Assembly: GCA_028751875.1 (NCBI GenBank)
Contig: CM054157.1
Location: 523,822-587,821 of the forward strand
From: Rapana venosa
Lineage: Eukaryota > Mollusca > Gastropoda > Neogastropoda > Muricidae
Length of the DNA: 64,000 nt
Direction of reading: 5' to 3'
The position numbers and the translations under genes were made by a program. A model generated the notes under the pieces. It made no database searches and had not been told where the DNA came from. It saw nothing but the letters and a program-made list of their open reading frames with translations. Positions 26,901-38,507 of the stretch are shown here, piece by piece; within the stretch, counting starts at the first letter, position 1, and every line of letters begins with the position of its first letter.

Positions 26901-29260
26901 GTGTTGGACTAAATAGTTGTTGGTAAAATAGTTGTTGGATTGAATAGTGTTGGTAAATAGTCTGTTGGATAAATAGTGTTGGGTATATAGTGTTGGATAA
27001 ATAGTGTTGGATAAATAGTCTCGTTGGATAAATAGTCTGTTGGATAAATAGTGTTGGATATATAGTGTTGGATAAATAGTTTTGTAAATATTGTTGGGTA
27101 AAACAGTGTTGGTAATAGGGTCTGTTGCGGATAAAATAGTGTTGGATAAATAGTGTTGGGATAAAATAGTCTGTTGGATAAATAGTGTTGGGTAAATAGT
27201 GTTGGGTAGAATAGTGTTGGGTAAATAGTGTTGGATAAAATAGTCTGTTGGGTCAAATGTCTGTTGGATAAATAGTCTGTTGGATAAATTGGTCTGTTGG
27301 GTAAATAGATCTGTTGGATAAATATCTGTTGGATAAATAGTTGTTGGTATATAGTGTTGGGTAAATAGTCTGTTTGATAAATAGTCTGTTGGGTAATAGT
27401 CTGTTGGATAAATAGTTCTGTTGGGTAAATAGTCTGTTGGATAATCGTCTTGGTAAAAATAGTCTGTTGGGTAAATGTGTAGGTTGGTATAAATAGTCTG
27501 TGGGGTAAATAGTCTGTTGGATATAATAGTGTTGGATAAATAGTTGTTGGGGTAATTAGTCTGTTGTAAATAGTGTTGGATAAATAGGTTGTTGGTAAAT
27601 AGTCGGTTCGATAACATAGTATGTTGTGTAAATAAGTCTGTGGATAAAATTAGTGGTTGGGTAATCAGTCTTGTTGGGTAAATGTCTGGTTGGATAAAAT
27701 AGTGTTGGGTTAAATAGTGTTGATAAATAGTGTTGTGGTAAATTGTCTGTGGATTAATAGACTGTTGGATAAATAGTCTGTTGGTAATAGTATGTTGGAT
27801 AAATAGTCTGTTGGATAAATAGTCTGTGGGTAAATAGTCTGTCTGGATAAATAAGTCTGTTGGAATAAATAGTCTGTTGGGATAAATAGTGTTGGGTAAA
27901 TAGTCTGTTGGGTAAATGTCCTGGTTGGATAATAGTGTTGGGATAAATAGTGTTGAGTAATAGTCTGTTGGATAAATGGTTGGGTAATTAGTGTTGGGTA
28001 ACTTGTCGGTTGGCTAAATAGTCTGTTGGATAAATAGTCTGTTGGATAAAATAGTCGTTTCTTTTTTGGTAAATAGTCTGGTGGATATATAGTGTTGGAT
28101 AAATAGTGTTGGATAAATAGTGTATGGGTAAATAGGGTTGGAGTAAATGTCTGTTGGATAAATAGTCTGTTGGATAAATAGTCTGTGGTAATAGTTCCGT
28201 TGGGTAAAATAGGTTGGGTAAATAGTCTGTGGATAATAGTCTGTTTGGATAAATAGTCTGTTGGATAAATAGTCTGTTGGATAAATAAGTGTTTTTGGTT
28301 AATAGTCTGTTGGATAAATAGTCTGTTGGTAAATAGTCTCGTTGGATAAATAGTGTTGGGCTATACGTCTGTTGGGTACATGTCTGTTTGATACAAATAG
28401 TCTGTTGGATAAATAGTGTTGGGTAAAATAGTCTGTTGGATAAAATACGTGTTGGATAAAATAGTGTTGGATAAATAGTCTGTTGGTAAATAGTTGTTGG
28501 GTAATAGTGATGGGTAATAGTCTGTTGGATAAATAGTCTGTTGATAAATGTCTGTTGGATAATAGTCTGTTGGTCTAAAATAGAGTTGGGTAAATAGTGT
28601 TGGGGTAAATAGTCATGTTGGCGGGTAAATAGTGTTGGGTAATAGTCTGTTGGGGTAAAAATAGTGTTGGGTAAAGAGTCTGTTTGGATAAATAGTCTGT
28701 GGATAAATAGTCTGTTGGATAAATAGTCTGTTTGGATAAATAGTGTTGGGTAAATAGTCTGTTGGATAATAGTGTTGGTAAATGTCTGTTGGGTAAACAT
28801 TCGGTCTGTATGATATATAGTCTGTTTGGATAAAATGTCTGTTGGATCAAATAGTCTGTTGGATAAATAGTGTTGGATAAATAGTCTGGTGGATAAAAAT
28901 AGTGTTGGATAAATAGTGTTGGTAAATAGTCTGTTGGATAAATAGTGGTTGGGGTAATAGTGTTGGGTAAAATAGTCTGTTGGTAAATAGTATGTTGGAT
29001 ATATAGTGTTGGGTAAATTAGTGTTGGGTAAATAGTCTGTTGGGTTAATAGTGTGGAATAAATTAGTCTGGTTTGTAAATAGTCTGTTGGATAAATAGTC
29101 TGTTGGATAATTGGTGTTGGGTAAATACGGCGTATGGTAAATAGTTGTTGGGGAATAGTGTTGGGTAAATAGTGTTTTGGATAATATGTTGGATAAATAG
29201 TGTTGGATAAATAGTCTGTTGGTAAAATGTCTGTTGTTTAAATAGTCTGTTGGATAAATT

Positions 29261-31286
29261 GTCTGTTGGATAATAGTATGTTGCGGTTAAAAAGTTGTTG
29301 GATAAATAGAGTTGGGTTAAATAGTGTTGGGTAAATTAGTGTTGGGTTAAATAGTGTTGGGTAAATAGTGTTGGAGATAATAGTGTTGGGTTAAATCTCT
29401 GTTGGGTAATAGTGTTGGGTAAAATAGTATGTTGGGTAAATAGTACTGTTGGATATATTAGTATGTTGGTTAATATAGTCTTTGGATATTATAGTGTTGG
29501 ATAATAGGTTGCGGTAAATTTGTCTGTTGTATAAAATAGTCTGTTGGATAATTGTCTTGTTGTAAATTAGTTTTGGGTAAATTGTGTTGGGTAAATAGTC
29601 TGTTGGATAAATAGTCTGTTGGGATAAATAGTGTTGGATAAATAGTTGTTGGTAAATGTGTTGGTAAATAGTTGTTGGTATAAATAGTGTTGGGTAAATT
29701 TGTCTGTTGGATAAATTGTCTGTTTTGGATAAATAGTGTTGGGTAAATAGTCTGTTGGCGTAATAGTTGTTGGTAAATAGTTCTGTTGGATAAATTGTGT
29801 TGGGGATATAGTCTGTTGGATAAGAAAAAGTGTTGGATAAATAGTGTTGGATAAATAGTCTGTTGGATTAATTGTCTGTTGGTTAAATAGAGTTGGGTAA
29901 ATAGTCTGTCTCGTAAATAGTCTGTTGGATATATATAGGTGTTGGGTAAATATCTGTTGGATAAATAGTTGTGGGATAATTGTATGTTTGATAAATAGTG
30001 TTGGGTAAATAGTGTTGGGTAATAGTGTTGGGTAAATATCTGTGGTAAATAGTGTGGATATTTAGTTGTTGGTTAATATCTGTTGGTAAATAATCTGTTT
30101 GGATAAACTTGTCTGTTGGTTAATTGTCTGTTGGATAACTTAGTCTGTTGGATAAAATAGTCTGTTGGATAAATAGTGTGGGTAAATAGTCTGTTGGGTA
30201 AATAGTGTTGGATAAAAAGTGTTGGGGTAATAGTCTTGATGGGTAAATAGTGTTGCCTAAATAGTGTTGGGTAATTAGTCTGTTGGATAAATAGTCTGTT
30301 GATAATAGTCTGTTGGTTAAATAGTGTTGGTATATAGTCTGTTGGGTAAATAGTCTGTTGCGGTAAATAGTCTGTTGGGTAATAATATGTTGGAATAAAT
30401 AGTCTGTTGGATAAATAGTCTGTTGGTTAAAAGTGTTGGGATAAATAGTCTGTTGGGATAAATATGTCGGGTAAATAGTGTTGCGGTGCCAAATAGTTTG
30501 TTGGATAATTAGTCTGTTGGGTAAAATAGTCCTGTTGGGTAAATAGTCTGTTGGTAAATAGTCTGTTGGATAAATAGTCGTTGGCGGTAAATAGTGTTGG
30601 GTATAATAGTGTGTGGCATAAATAGTGTTGGATAATAGTCTGTTGGATAAATAGTCTGTTGGATAAATAGTGTTGGGTAAATAGTCTGTTGGGTAAAATA
30701 GTCTTATCTGTTGGATAAATAGTGTTTGGGTAAATAGTCGGTTGGATCAACTAGTGTTGGGTAAATAGTCTGTTGGGTAAATAGTCGTTCGGATAAAATA
30801 GCGTGATTGGGTAAAATGTCTACTGTTGGATAAAATTAGTGTTGGATAAATAGTCTGTTGGGATCAATAGTGTTGGGTAAATTGGTGTTGGGTAAAATAG
30901 TTCTGTTGGGTAAATAGTCTGTTGGATAAATAGTGTGTGGGTAATAAAGTCTTTTGTGATAATTAGTTGTTCGGATTACAATAGTCTGTTGGATAAATTG
31001 TGTTTGGGTAAATAGTGTTGGTAAAATAGTCTGTTGGATTAAATAGTCTGTTTGGGTAGAATAGGTTGTTGGGTAAATAGTGTTGGAAAAATAGTGTTGG
31101 TTTGTAAATAGTCGGTTGGATAAATAGTCTGCGGGCATTAACGCTCGTATGCGTGGATAGATGTGTTGGATAAAAATGTCTGTTGGATATTAGTATGTTG
31201 GATAAATAAGTCTGTAGGATAAATAGTGTTGGATAATAGTTGGTTGGATAAATAGTCTGGTTGGGTAATTGTCTGTTCTTGGGTAA
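29261..31286. repeat. Duplicated 2,026-bp block, copy 2
   Basis: Second copy of the block at 12881-14906. It ends exactly where the clean repeat resumes at the right side of the satellite. Confidence 0.9.
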
Positions 31287-32390
31287 ATAGTCTGTTGGAT
31301 AAATAGTCTGTTGGGTAAATAGTGTTGGGTAAATAGTGTTGGGTAAATAGTCTGTTGGGTAAATAGTCTGTTGGGTAAATAGTCTGTTGGATAAATAGTG
31401 TTGGATAAATAGTCTGTTGGATAAATAGTGTTGGATAAATAGTGTTGGATAAATAGTCTGTTGGATAAATAGTGTTGGATAAATAGTGTTGGGTAAATAG
31501 TCTGTTGGGTAAATAGTCTGTTGGGTAAATAGTCTGTTGGATAAATAGTGTTGGATAAATAGTGTTGGATAAATAGTGTTGGGTAAATAGTCTTTTGGGT
31601 AAATAGTCTGTTGGATAAATAGTGTTGGATAAATAGTGTTGGATAAATAGTCTGTTGGGTAAATAGTCTGTTGGGTAAATAGTGTTGGGTAAATAGTCTG
31701 TTGGATAAATAGTCTGTTGGGTAAATAGTCTGTTGGGTAAATAGTGTTGGATAAATAGTGTTGGGTAAATAGTGTTGGATAAATAGTCTGTTGGGTAAAT
31801 AGTGTTGGGTAAATAGTCTGTTGGGTAAATAGTGTTGGGTAAATAGTGTTGGGTAAATAGTCTGTTGGATAAATAGTGTTGGGTAAATAGTCTGTTGGAT
31901 AAATAGTGTTGGGTAAATAGTCTGTTGGTAAATAGTCTGTTGGATAAATAGTGTTGGATAAATAGTGTTGGATAAATAGTCTGTTGGTAAATAGTCTGTT
32001 GGATAAATAGTCTGTTGGATAAATAGTGTTGGGTAAATAGTCTGTTGGTAAATAGTGTTGGGTAAATAGTCTGTTGGATAAATAGTGTTGGGTAAATAGT
32101 CTGTTGGGTAAATAGTCTGTTGGATAAATAGTGTTGGGTAAATAGTCTGTTGGATAAATAGTCTGTTGGATAAATAGTGTTGGGTAAATAGTGTTGGGTA
32201 AATAGTGTTGGGTAAATAGTGTTGGGTAAATAGTCTGTTGGATAAATAGTCTGTTGGATAAATAGTCTGTTGGTAAATAGTCTGTTGGTAAATAGTCTGT
32301 TGGATAAATAGTGTTGGATAAATAGTCTGTTGGTAAATAGTCTGTTGGTAAATAGTTGTTCCTTTATCTTCTTAAACAAATGAGATTGTG

Positions 32391-32521
32391 ATACTGATGA
32401 TGACGACATTGATCATGATGATGATCATCATCATTGTGATGACGACGTCATCATTCATATCAAATCATCAAATAACTGCGTGTGCATGAATATGCCTCTG
32501 GGGAGAGAGGAGAGAGAGAGG

Positions 32522-32582
<61 letters not shown>

Positions 32583-32590
32583 AGTGTGTA
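32391..32590. repeat. ATG/ATC palindromic patch and (GA)n microsatellite
   Basis: GATGAT and ATCATC runs face each other around 32405-32445, giving a short imperfect palindrome. A GA-rich tract follows at about 32500-32584. Confidence 0.85.
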
Positions 32591-32837
32591 TGTGTGTGTA
32601 TGCATAGTTTCATATAAAGTACCAGGCAAAAGAATAAATGTGAGCTGTGATGGATGAGGGGGAAATAGTGTTAAAACGTTTTTAAAAAATCAAAATGTTT
32701 TTGTCATGTTTTTCTTTTTAATGTAAAGTTACTTGTGATATTTGTATTGATTGTGCTAATGATGTGTTTCATGAGATGTGTTTGAATTATTGTTGTGCTG
32801 CGGTTTTGCTTTGCTACTCTTAACCTTTACTGGTGGG

Positions 32838-32955
32838 TGCGTGCGCACGCGCATGCGTGTGTGTATGTGTGTGTGTGGATGTGTATGTGTGCGTGTGTGT
32901 GTGCATGTGTGCGTGTGTGGATGGGTGGGTGCGGGGTGTGTGTATGTGTGTGTGA
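32838..32955. repeat. Degenerate (GT)n tract
   Basis: GTGCGC, GTGT and GGTGGGTG units. The Cys/Val-rich open frames across it are repeat products. Confidence 0.85.
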
Positions 32956-33039
32956 CGTAGATTGTTGTTGGCTTTTAAAATACTGTGTTATTTCTTAATC
33001 TATATTGTTTAATAATGCATGCTGTGTAGTAATAATTTT

Positions 33040-33105
33040 AAAATGCCAATCACAATTTCTCTAGTTGAGACATTAAAGTATTCTTGAGTCTTGAGTCTTG
33101 AGAGG
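33040..33105 (+). mobile_element. Probable non-LTR retroelement 3' tail
   Basis: The stretch CAATTTCTCTAGTTGAGAC, then ATTAAAGTATTCT and three TTGAGTC units, resembles the AATTTCCC...AATAAAGT plus short-repeat ends of Rex/Babar-like LINEs and their SINEs. No protein-coding part was recognised upstream. This is inference from a short motif. Confidence 0.35.
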
Positions 33106-33771
33106 TGGTATAATGGTGAAGGTGGTGGTGGTAGTATGGTAATAATAATGATGGTGATGACAACAGTAATAATGTCAAAGGCCATGACCACGACAAAACC
33201 ATAACAACAAAACAGCAAAAGAAAAGCAAACAAAGCATGATGATACACACCTGCTCATGATGCGTTTGATAACGTTCGGAGCAGTCGACATGGAGGAAGC
33301 ACGTCACAAGGTCAAGGTCACTGCTGCATTACCGTTGTGTTTAAGCACCAAAGTTAACCCCCGCAATAACGCACGTATCTTTCAAAGGAATGTTTCTTGA
33401 TACTGTGAGAATGTTCATCACACCAGGTCACAGGGTAACAATCCAATTTCTGAAGGGGGGAGAAACATGCAACCTTCCCCCAAAAACCCAAATATCAAAA
33501 GAATTTTCTGACATCTAGTGTTCCGATGACTGACGACTGGGAAAACAGGATTTGGAAGAGGGCTTGAGGCCGGCTGTAAGCAGAGCAGAGTAGAGCTGGC
33601 GAAGGAGGGAACTAGACAAGAATGACTCACTGCCTTTCCAATCAGGGGTCGAAGGGTTGATTCTCAGGCCTGCAGGTTCAGAGTTGGCCAAAAATGTATT
33701 CTGGCATTTCAAAAACCGTTCTCAACCTTATGTAACAGCCATGCCTGCTGCATATTTCATGATGAGAAGTT
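33106..33771. other. Unannotated interval
   Basis: It contains a GGT/GAT-rich stretch at about 33105-33170 and otherwise unique sequence. No exon recognised. Confidence 0.4.
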
Positions 33772-34329
33772 ATGGCTGCTGTTGTTGCTGTTGTAGTTGC
33801 TATTGTAGTTGCTGTTGTAGTTGCTGTTGCTGAAGCAATGAATAAGACGTTTGCCTGTTCTGACACACACATGACTATGCCATTGCTACTGATGGCATTG
33901 TTTATTATGAGGTTTATGGTAGATTCTCAACATCTCGTAGCTATTGCTGCCTTTGTCACCTCCGCTCTCACTGCTGCTTTGGGTAATGGTGACGATTGTG
34001 ATAGTTCTGTTAGCCCTGTGGTCCTTGTTCTGAAGAAAGAAAGGGTGAAGACAAATCATAGTACATGTTGCTGCTGCTGTTACAGCTGGTGTTGCTGTTG
34101 TTGTTGCTGCTGATGCCGCTACTGCTGCTATTGTTGTCACTCTCCTTGATACTACAGCATGAGTTTTTACCAGAACTGAAGTTGCTGCTTTCTGCATAGA
34201 TTTGACAGAGAATCCGTGCCCACTACAGCAAGTCCTGGCCTTTGTCTCTGACCTGATCCCCACTGTTCATCCTGTCAGCATCTGTAACAAACACGGCTTT
34301 GTTCTAGTAGTAGTAACAGCAGGAGTGGC

Positions 34330-34367
<38 letters not shown>

Positions 34368-34409
34368 AGGAGGAGGAGGAGGAGGAGGAGGAGCAGCAGC
34401 AGCAGGAGG

Positions 34410-34443
<34 letters not shown>

Positions 34444-34456
34444 GGAGCAGCAGCAG
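33772..34456. repeat. Triplet-rich region: (GTT/GCT)n, (AGT)n, (GGA)n, (GCA)n
   Basis: Repeated GTTGCT and GTAGTT triplets at about 33776-33835 and 34066-34130. A strong AGT-GAG-GCA compound repeat follows at about 34308-34456. The Cys-, Ala- and Val-rich frames are caused by the triplets. Confidence 0.85.
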
Positions 34457-35400
34457 TATATAAAAGCGCAGTATTTAAGGTTGGCAGAGTGTATAACTAA
34501 CTGTTCAGTGTCCTGCAGCATGCATTATTAGCTACATCAGTTACTGCCAGATGACTACACCAGGCCCCATCAGAAAGAAAGAATAAAATGGCGCTGTATG
34601 TGAAACTGGTGCACATTATTTTGTTTGTCAGTGACTTCCTAGAGCTATTTCCAAACTATGCTGGATGTTTCACCTTTACTCTAAAGTTGATTTCCTTTTT
34701 TTGGAGTTAAACAAATCCTCGTGTATTACAGCAACAGGCACGCTTTCTATCAACACGCTCAAGAAAATCTGAGCTGCAAAACTAAGTAATACACAGCTTT
34801 TAGACAGTGAAAATCTGAGTGTAAGCACGCCTGCAAGAAGAAAAAGTAAAAGAACACCCCACCCCCCTCCAACAGCCTAACTACCTACCTACCTACCTAC
34901 CTAAGTAACGCCTAAATCAATGAGACAATCGAGCCGAGGCAACCCATCCCCATGAAGTAAACAGCGATTGTTCATGTTCAGCACAGCCGCAGTGTTTGCC
35001 TCAAAGGGACACTGTTTCACAAGTGATGAAGGTCTGGACACCAGCACCATTATTTCACAGCGGCCCTAACAAACCGTCAACACCGGCGGCATGGGGTGGG
35101 GAAAACGAGCAAAAAACGCTCCCTTCATCTACAGAAAGCGAAGCCGTCAATAGGCTAGGTCAACGGGTGGCGCCACGCAGCGGCGCTACACGGCTGACGA
35201 TTTGCTCTTCAATTTACAGGGCTTTTGATCTGTCTGTGCTGGCAGTGAAACGAATCGAAGCTTCCTCCTCCCCATCCCCTCCTATCTCTCCTCTGCGAGT
35301 ATGTTACTGCTTTGCTAGCGAGAGGACTGGAAACAAGTTAACGCTGAGTGATTTGCAATGGGGTTTTCCTTTCCTTTCACAAATAGATAGATGGATAGAT
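34457..35400. other. Unannotated interval, about 0.9 kb
   Basis: It includes a short (CTAC)n repeat at 34880-34903. A plus frame covers 34996-35535 with mixed composition until it enters the (GA)n tract. It has no recognisable domain and I do not call it a gene. Confidence 0.4.
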
Positions 35401-35401
35401 G

Positions 35402-35464
<63 letters not shown>

Positions 35465-35514
35465 GAGAGGGATGGATAGACAGACAGACAGACAGAGATA
35501 GACACAGACAGACA
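35401..35514. repeat. (GA)n and (GACA)n microsatellite
   Basis: GA tract to about 35473, then ATAGACAGACAG units to 35514. Confidence 0.95.
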
Positions 35515-35793
35515 GTTAGAAACAAAGTGAGATAATGAATCTCAAACATGATGGATAAAACATGTTATAATCTGAAGAAGTATACTTGGTAACTTCACAG
35601 AATTCTTAAGACACTCCTCAATCATTTTCCAATCAATACAATCTTTAAACTTCGACAGGCATCAAGCTTACACGCACAATGGCGAGGAAAAAGTAGACAT
35701 GTTAGGAAATGTTGCGTTCATCCTAGAGAAGAAGAACTTTTTAATGCCCCAGGTCTGGAGTTGTGTGCGTGATTTCTTACACAGAGAGTGGAT

Positions 35794-35838
<45 letters not shown>

Positions 35839-36381
35839 CAGCGGACTAGCTGTGTGCAGGACCAGCCAGTGCAGTGACAGCCATGTGATAATATAGATCT
35901 ACACACACACAGCTGGTCCGACGAAAGCAGTTTCTTCCCTGGCAGTGACCTTGCTGTTCTGTTGACTGAAGGTGTAGCCTGCCAAACAGCTGTGTGAAGA
36001 CTAACTCGTATTCCATCGTCGTCGGCAACCTGAATCGTCTCTGCAACTGCAGTTTAAAAGTCGCTCTTAGGCCTTCCATTATTTCCGATGAGCGCTTGTT
36101 CAGGGTAAACAGGCCTCCACAGCATCAGAGAATGGACATGGAGGTAGTCTTATTTGCGCAGTCCTCTTCATCTGTCTGTACCCTACCCCCTCTGTGTGTG
36201 TATATATATATACTCGAGTCAGGTCAGGCCAAAGGCATGGTCCTTACTCAAATATTCCCCTAATGCTGCCTTCAAAGTTTTATCTTGTAGTGATTTTTTT
36301 TCCTCGAATCTAGGACCAAAATTAGTTTATGATCAGAATGAAGTTGTGATTGGTTACCTGCACTTGTTTTTCCTCACTCTT
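35515..36381. other. Unannotated interval with (CT)n
   Basis: Unique sequence with a CT tract at 35797-35835. No exon or element recognised. Confidence 0.4.
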
Positions 36382-36411
36382 TTGTCTCAGTTATATATAT
36401 ATTTTATTTTA

Positions 36412-36443
<32 letters not shown>

Positions 36444-36478
36444 TTATTATATTATTATATATATTTATATATATGTAT
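36382..36478. repeat. (AT)n-rich tract
   Basis: TATATAT and TTAT units about 95 bases long. Confidence 0.9.
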
Positions 36479-36931
36479 TACAGCAAAAGGCCGGTTTCCC
36501 TGATGTCTTCCTCAGTCCGCACTGGCTTTCTTCTTTCTGGAGTCCATCAGCTTCAAAGAATCATTTCTATGATGAATGACGTCGTTCCTTTATGTTTCAT
36601 CATTGATTGTCTATCGCTATCATGGTGCATGATACTGCCGTAGGTTGAACAGTTGAACAAACAGTGTTGGGCGAAGGACATCACTGCACTGACTGCATGC
36701 ACAACCGTGGGGTGGGCTATTTGCTGTTGGCTTGTTTCTTTGATCCCATGTTGTTGGACAACGCGTGTGAACTGGGACAACGGCAGTTGCACTACAGTGC
36801 CTGCCTCCATCAAACCGGCCTCTGAAGGTAAACACAGCACACACCATGCTGCGAGTAACGAGCTGTGTGCACTGGGTTTTGAACCAGAGTTCATTCAGGA
36901 TGCGAGAATATTCATCATACAACGTCTTGGG
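36479..36931. other. Unannotated interval
   Basis: Overlapping open frames of 100-150 codons on both strands show no domain, membrane pattern or known motif. Confidence 0.4.
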
Positions 36932-36969
<38 letters not shown>

Positions 36970-37379
36970 GTTGTATGGGATTTATTTAGCGCTGAATCTT
37001 GTGAAGTACACAAATAGAAGCACTTGCATTCAAATCATCCACACGCATGCAACTGTCCACAAATATCAGGATAAACAAATATCAAATTTATACACACAAC
37101 ACGCTTAGGTGGGGTGGTGGAGGTGAAGGTAGCTATTGAAGAGTAGGAACAGATAACAGGGGAAGATCTCAAGTAGAAAAAAAGTGGGTTTTGAGGCTAG
37201 ATTTGAAAGTTTCAAATGTAGGCTTTTGACGAAGTGGGAGAGGGAGGTCGTTCCATGTGGACGGAGCAGAAAAAGAGAAAGAGCGACGGCCAACATGTTC
37301 GAAAGCACAACGTATTTGCAGCTGAACGAAGAGAATGGGACGGTGTGTACAGGTGAATACAGTTGCTGATATAAGAGGG
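36932..37379 (-). mobile_element. LINE (CR1/L2 type) 3' part, left of the Polinton
   Basis: On the minus strand, 37379 down to about 37169 encodes the terminal segment of a CR1/L2 reverse transcriptase. Conserved residues include RRSFSFSAPSTWNDLPLPLR and the following FKSSLKTHFF. The 3' UTR ends with GCGCTAAATAAATCCC and a (GAT)n tail (36932-36969). The coding sequence is cut by the Polinton end at 37380 and resumes at 50542. Confidence 0.88.
37375..37379. repeat. Target-site duplication, left copy (GAGGG)
   Basis: GAGGG directly precedes the left Polinton terminus and directly follows the right one (50542-50546). Polintons usually make 6-bp duplications; a sixth base here would be a mismatch or belongs to the ambiguous terminal base. 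Confidence 0.75.
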
Positions 37380-37530
37380 AGAGATAGGGAAAAGGGGCAT
37401 TCAAGCTCCTTTGCCGATAATTTTACCAAACCTCTGCAACTTTGAGCCGGCTGCGCCTCATCGACTCAAAACTTGCGGCGTTTTAGTTAAAACTAGGCAA
37501 CAATCTTGAATGCCCCTTTTCCCTATCTCT
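37380..37530. repeat. Terminal imperfect palindrome (hairpin) of the left repeat
   Basis: The first 26 bases recur exactly as their reverse complement at 37505-37530. The sequence between also pairs imperfectly (TTTGAGCC against GACTCAAA near the centre). The outermost 151 bp could therefore fold into one long hairpin. Confidence 0.85.
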
Positions 37531-37936
37531 CTACTAAAACTGAAAGTAATACTAATTTATTTTTGATGGGTAAAACTATAAAATTATGGGAATTTATGCT
37601 ATACTGGTACACAGAAAAAAGAGTTGAAGAGGGAGAAAGAAATGGGGTAGGAGACACACACTTCGCCCGCTGCTTGAATGACACACAGCACGTCAATAGG
37701 CTTTGTCAACTGAATAACGGAGATTTCAATAGGTAGCGATAGGGTGTCTCCCGCCCCGGTAAGACATATCTAGACATGTTACTTACCTTTCCCCAATCAC
37801 AAGACTAGATAGAATCAGCTGATTAGTAACAGTGACGACATTTCCGCTCAGAACTCTATGTTGTTAGCAACCGAGCCCTAGCTGTCTTGTCATTTCGCAG
37901 TGTGAAGTTGTGCAGTGAAGACGTGCGAGCTTTTCA
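37380..37936. repeat. Polinton left terminal inverted repeat
   Basis: It matches the reverse complement of 49975-50541 with scattered substitutions and small indels. The best-conserved parts are the outer 70 bases and the stretch from CTACTAAAACTGAAAG through GCTATACTGGTAC. Similarity fades after GACGTGCGAGCTTTTC. Confidence 0.95.
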
Positions 37937-38106
37937 TTGTTCTAAAAATAGAAACGGTTACTCGTAACCGGTGGATCTGTCTGACTGCTCCATGACTTTG
38001 TATATAGTGTATATAACGTTTTTCACCTGCTTTCAATGCCTGCTTCGTCCCCTCGCTTCACTTCACCCTGTAAACAGCCTGCACTGTTAAAAAAAGCTAT
38101 TGGGTT

Positions 38107-38465
38107 TTACTCTACACAATATTTAGTTGGCTGGTCTGTTTTGAGTATTAGTTTACTATGCTTTGAGCTTCTGAGTTTTAGTTTTATTCTTTCTCTTTCT
38201 TGTCCGTCTGTAATAACATCATTCTCCCGAAGGCAATTATTAAACCCATCTCTGTCTTTCATGTGAAAAATTACAACGACTTTGATTTGTTCACGGTAAT
38301 CTTTTAATATGCTATTATATTTTTGTGTCAGCAACCAAACAGATATCTGTGCATGTCTCCCACTGAAAGCGAGCTTAGACAAACTATTCCTTTTCTTAAC
38401 AATGTCACGCTCTGCTGAGCAGTCGTCTATTAAGAAAAGGGTCTGCCTATTTTCAGACAAGTTTG
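38107..38465 (-). pseudogene. Polinton packaging ATPase (A32/FtsK-like), C-terminal part
   Basis: Only the C-terminal part remains. It has a Walker-B-like strand (TLFLIDDCSAERD), then the sensor region GRHAQISVWLLTQKYNS and KDRDGFNNCLRENDVI, and ends LILKTDQPTKYCVE at a stop at 38107. These features match the ATPase that packages genomes in Polintons and related viruses. The P-loop (Walker A) half is missing: upstream of about 38465 the minus frame is only the shadow of the plus-strand coiled-coil gene. A deletion has joined the two genes, so the product would be inactive. The surviving part has no frameshift. Confidence 0.85.
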
Positions 38466-38507
38466 GGACAACCAACGCCAGAAGTACTAGACCATACTGA
38501 CTATGAT

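Larger units (their letters stand above)
11875..32360. repeat. 20.5-kb satellite of 14/16-bp units
   Basis: Head-to-tail copies of two interleaved units, CTGTTGGATAAATAGT (16 bp) and the same without the leading CT (14 bp). Each has a common A/G variant (GGATAAA or GGGTAAA). The first ~1.0 kb (11875-12880) and last ~1.07 kb (31287-32358) are nearly perfect. The 18.4 kb between is full of one-base gains and losses. Small non-repeat islands occur near 15025-15062, 19592-19606 and 26068-26100. Minus-strand open frames here read repeatedly as TIYPTDYLSNRLF-like peptides because neither unit has a stop in that orientation. None is a gene. Confidence 0.97.

Noticed and set aside
11875..32360. Possible CRISPR-like or telomeric array
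   Set aside because: Units are contiguous with no unique spacers and do not match any telomeric motif; this is a simple satellite.
31138..32409. 423-codon minus-strand open frame of YPTDYLSNRLFIQ-like repeats, with many similar frames from 14 to 31 kb
   Set aside because: The 14/16-bp satellite units have no stop in that orientation, so open frames arise wherever indels do not intervene; no start context or unique sequence supports a protein.
33772..34113. Cys-rich plus frame that could suggest a secreted toxin-like peptide
   Set aside because: The cysteines come from TGC/TGT triplet repeats; there is no signal peptide, cleavage site or cysteine framework.
35125..35165. Short match (GTCAATAGGCT) to part of the Polinton terminal repeat
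   Set aside because: Only about 11 bases agree and the flanks do not; most likely chance.
34996..35535. 179-codon plus frame, first part of mixed composition
   Set aside because: It ends in a (GA)n/(GACA)n microsatellite and has no recognisable domain, membrane segment or splice signals.
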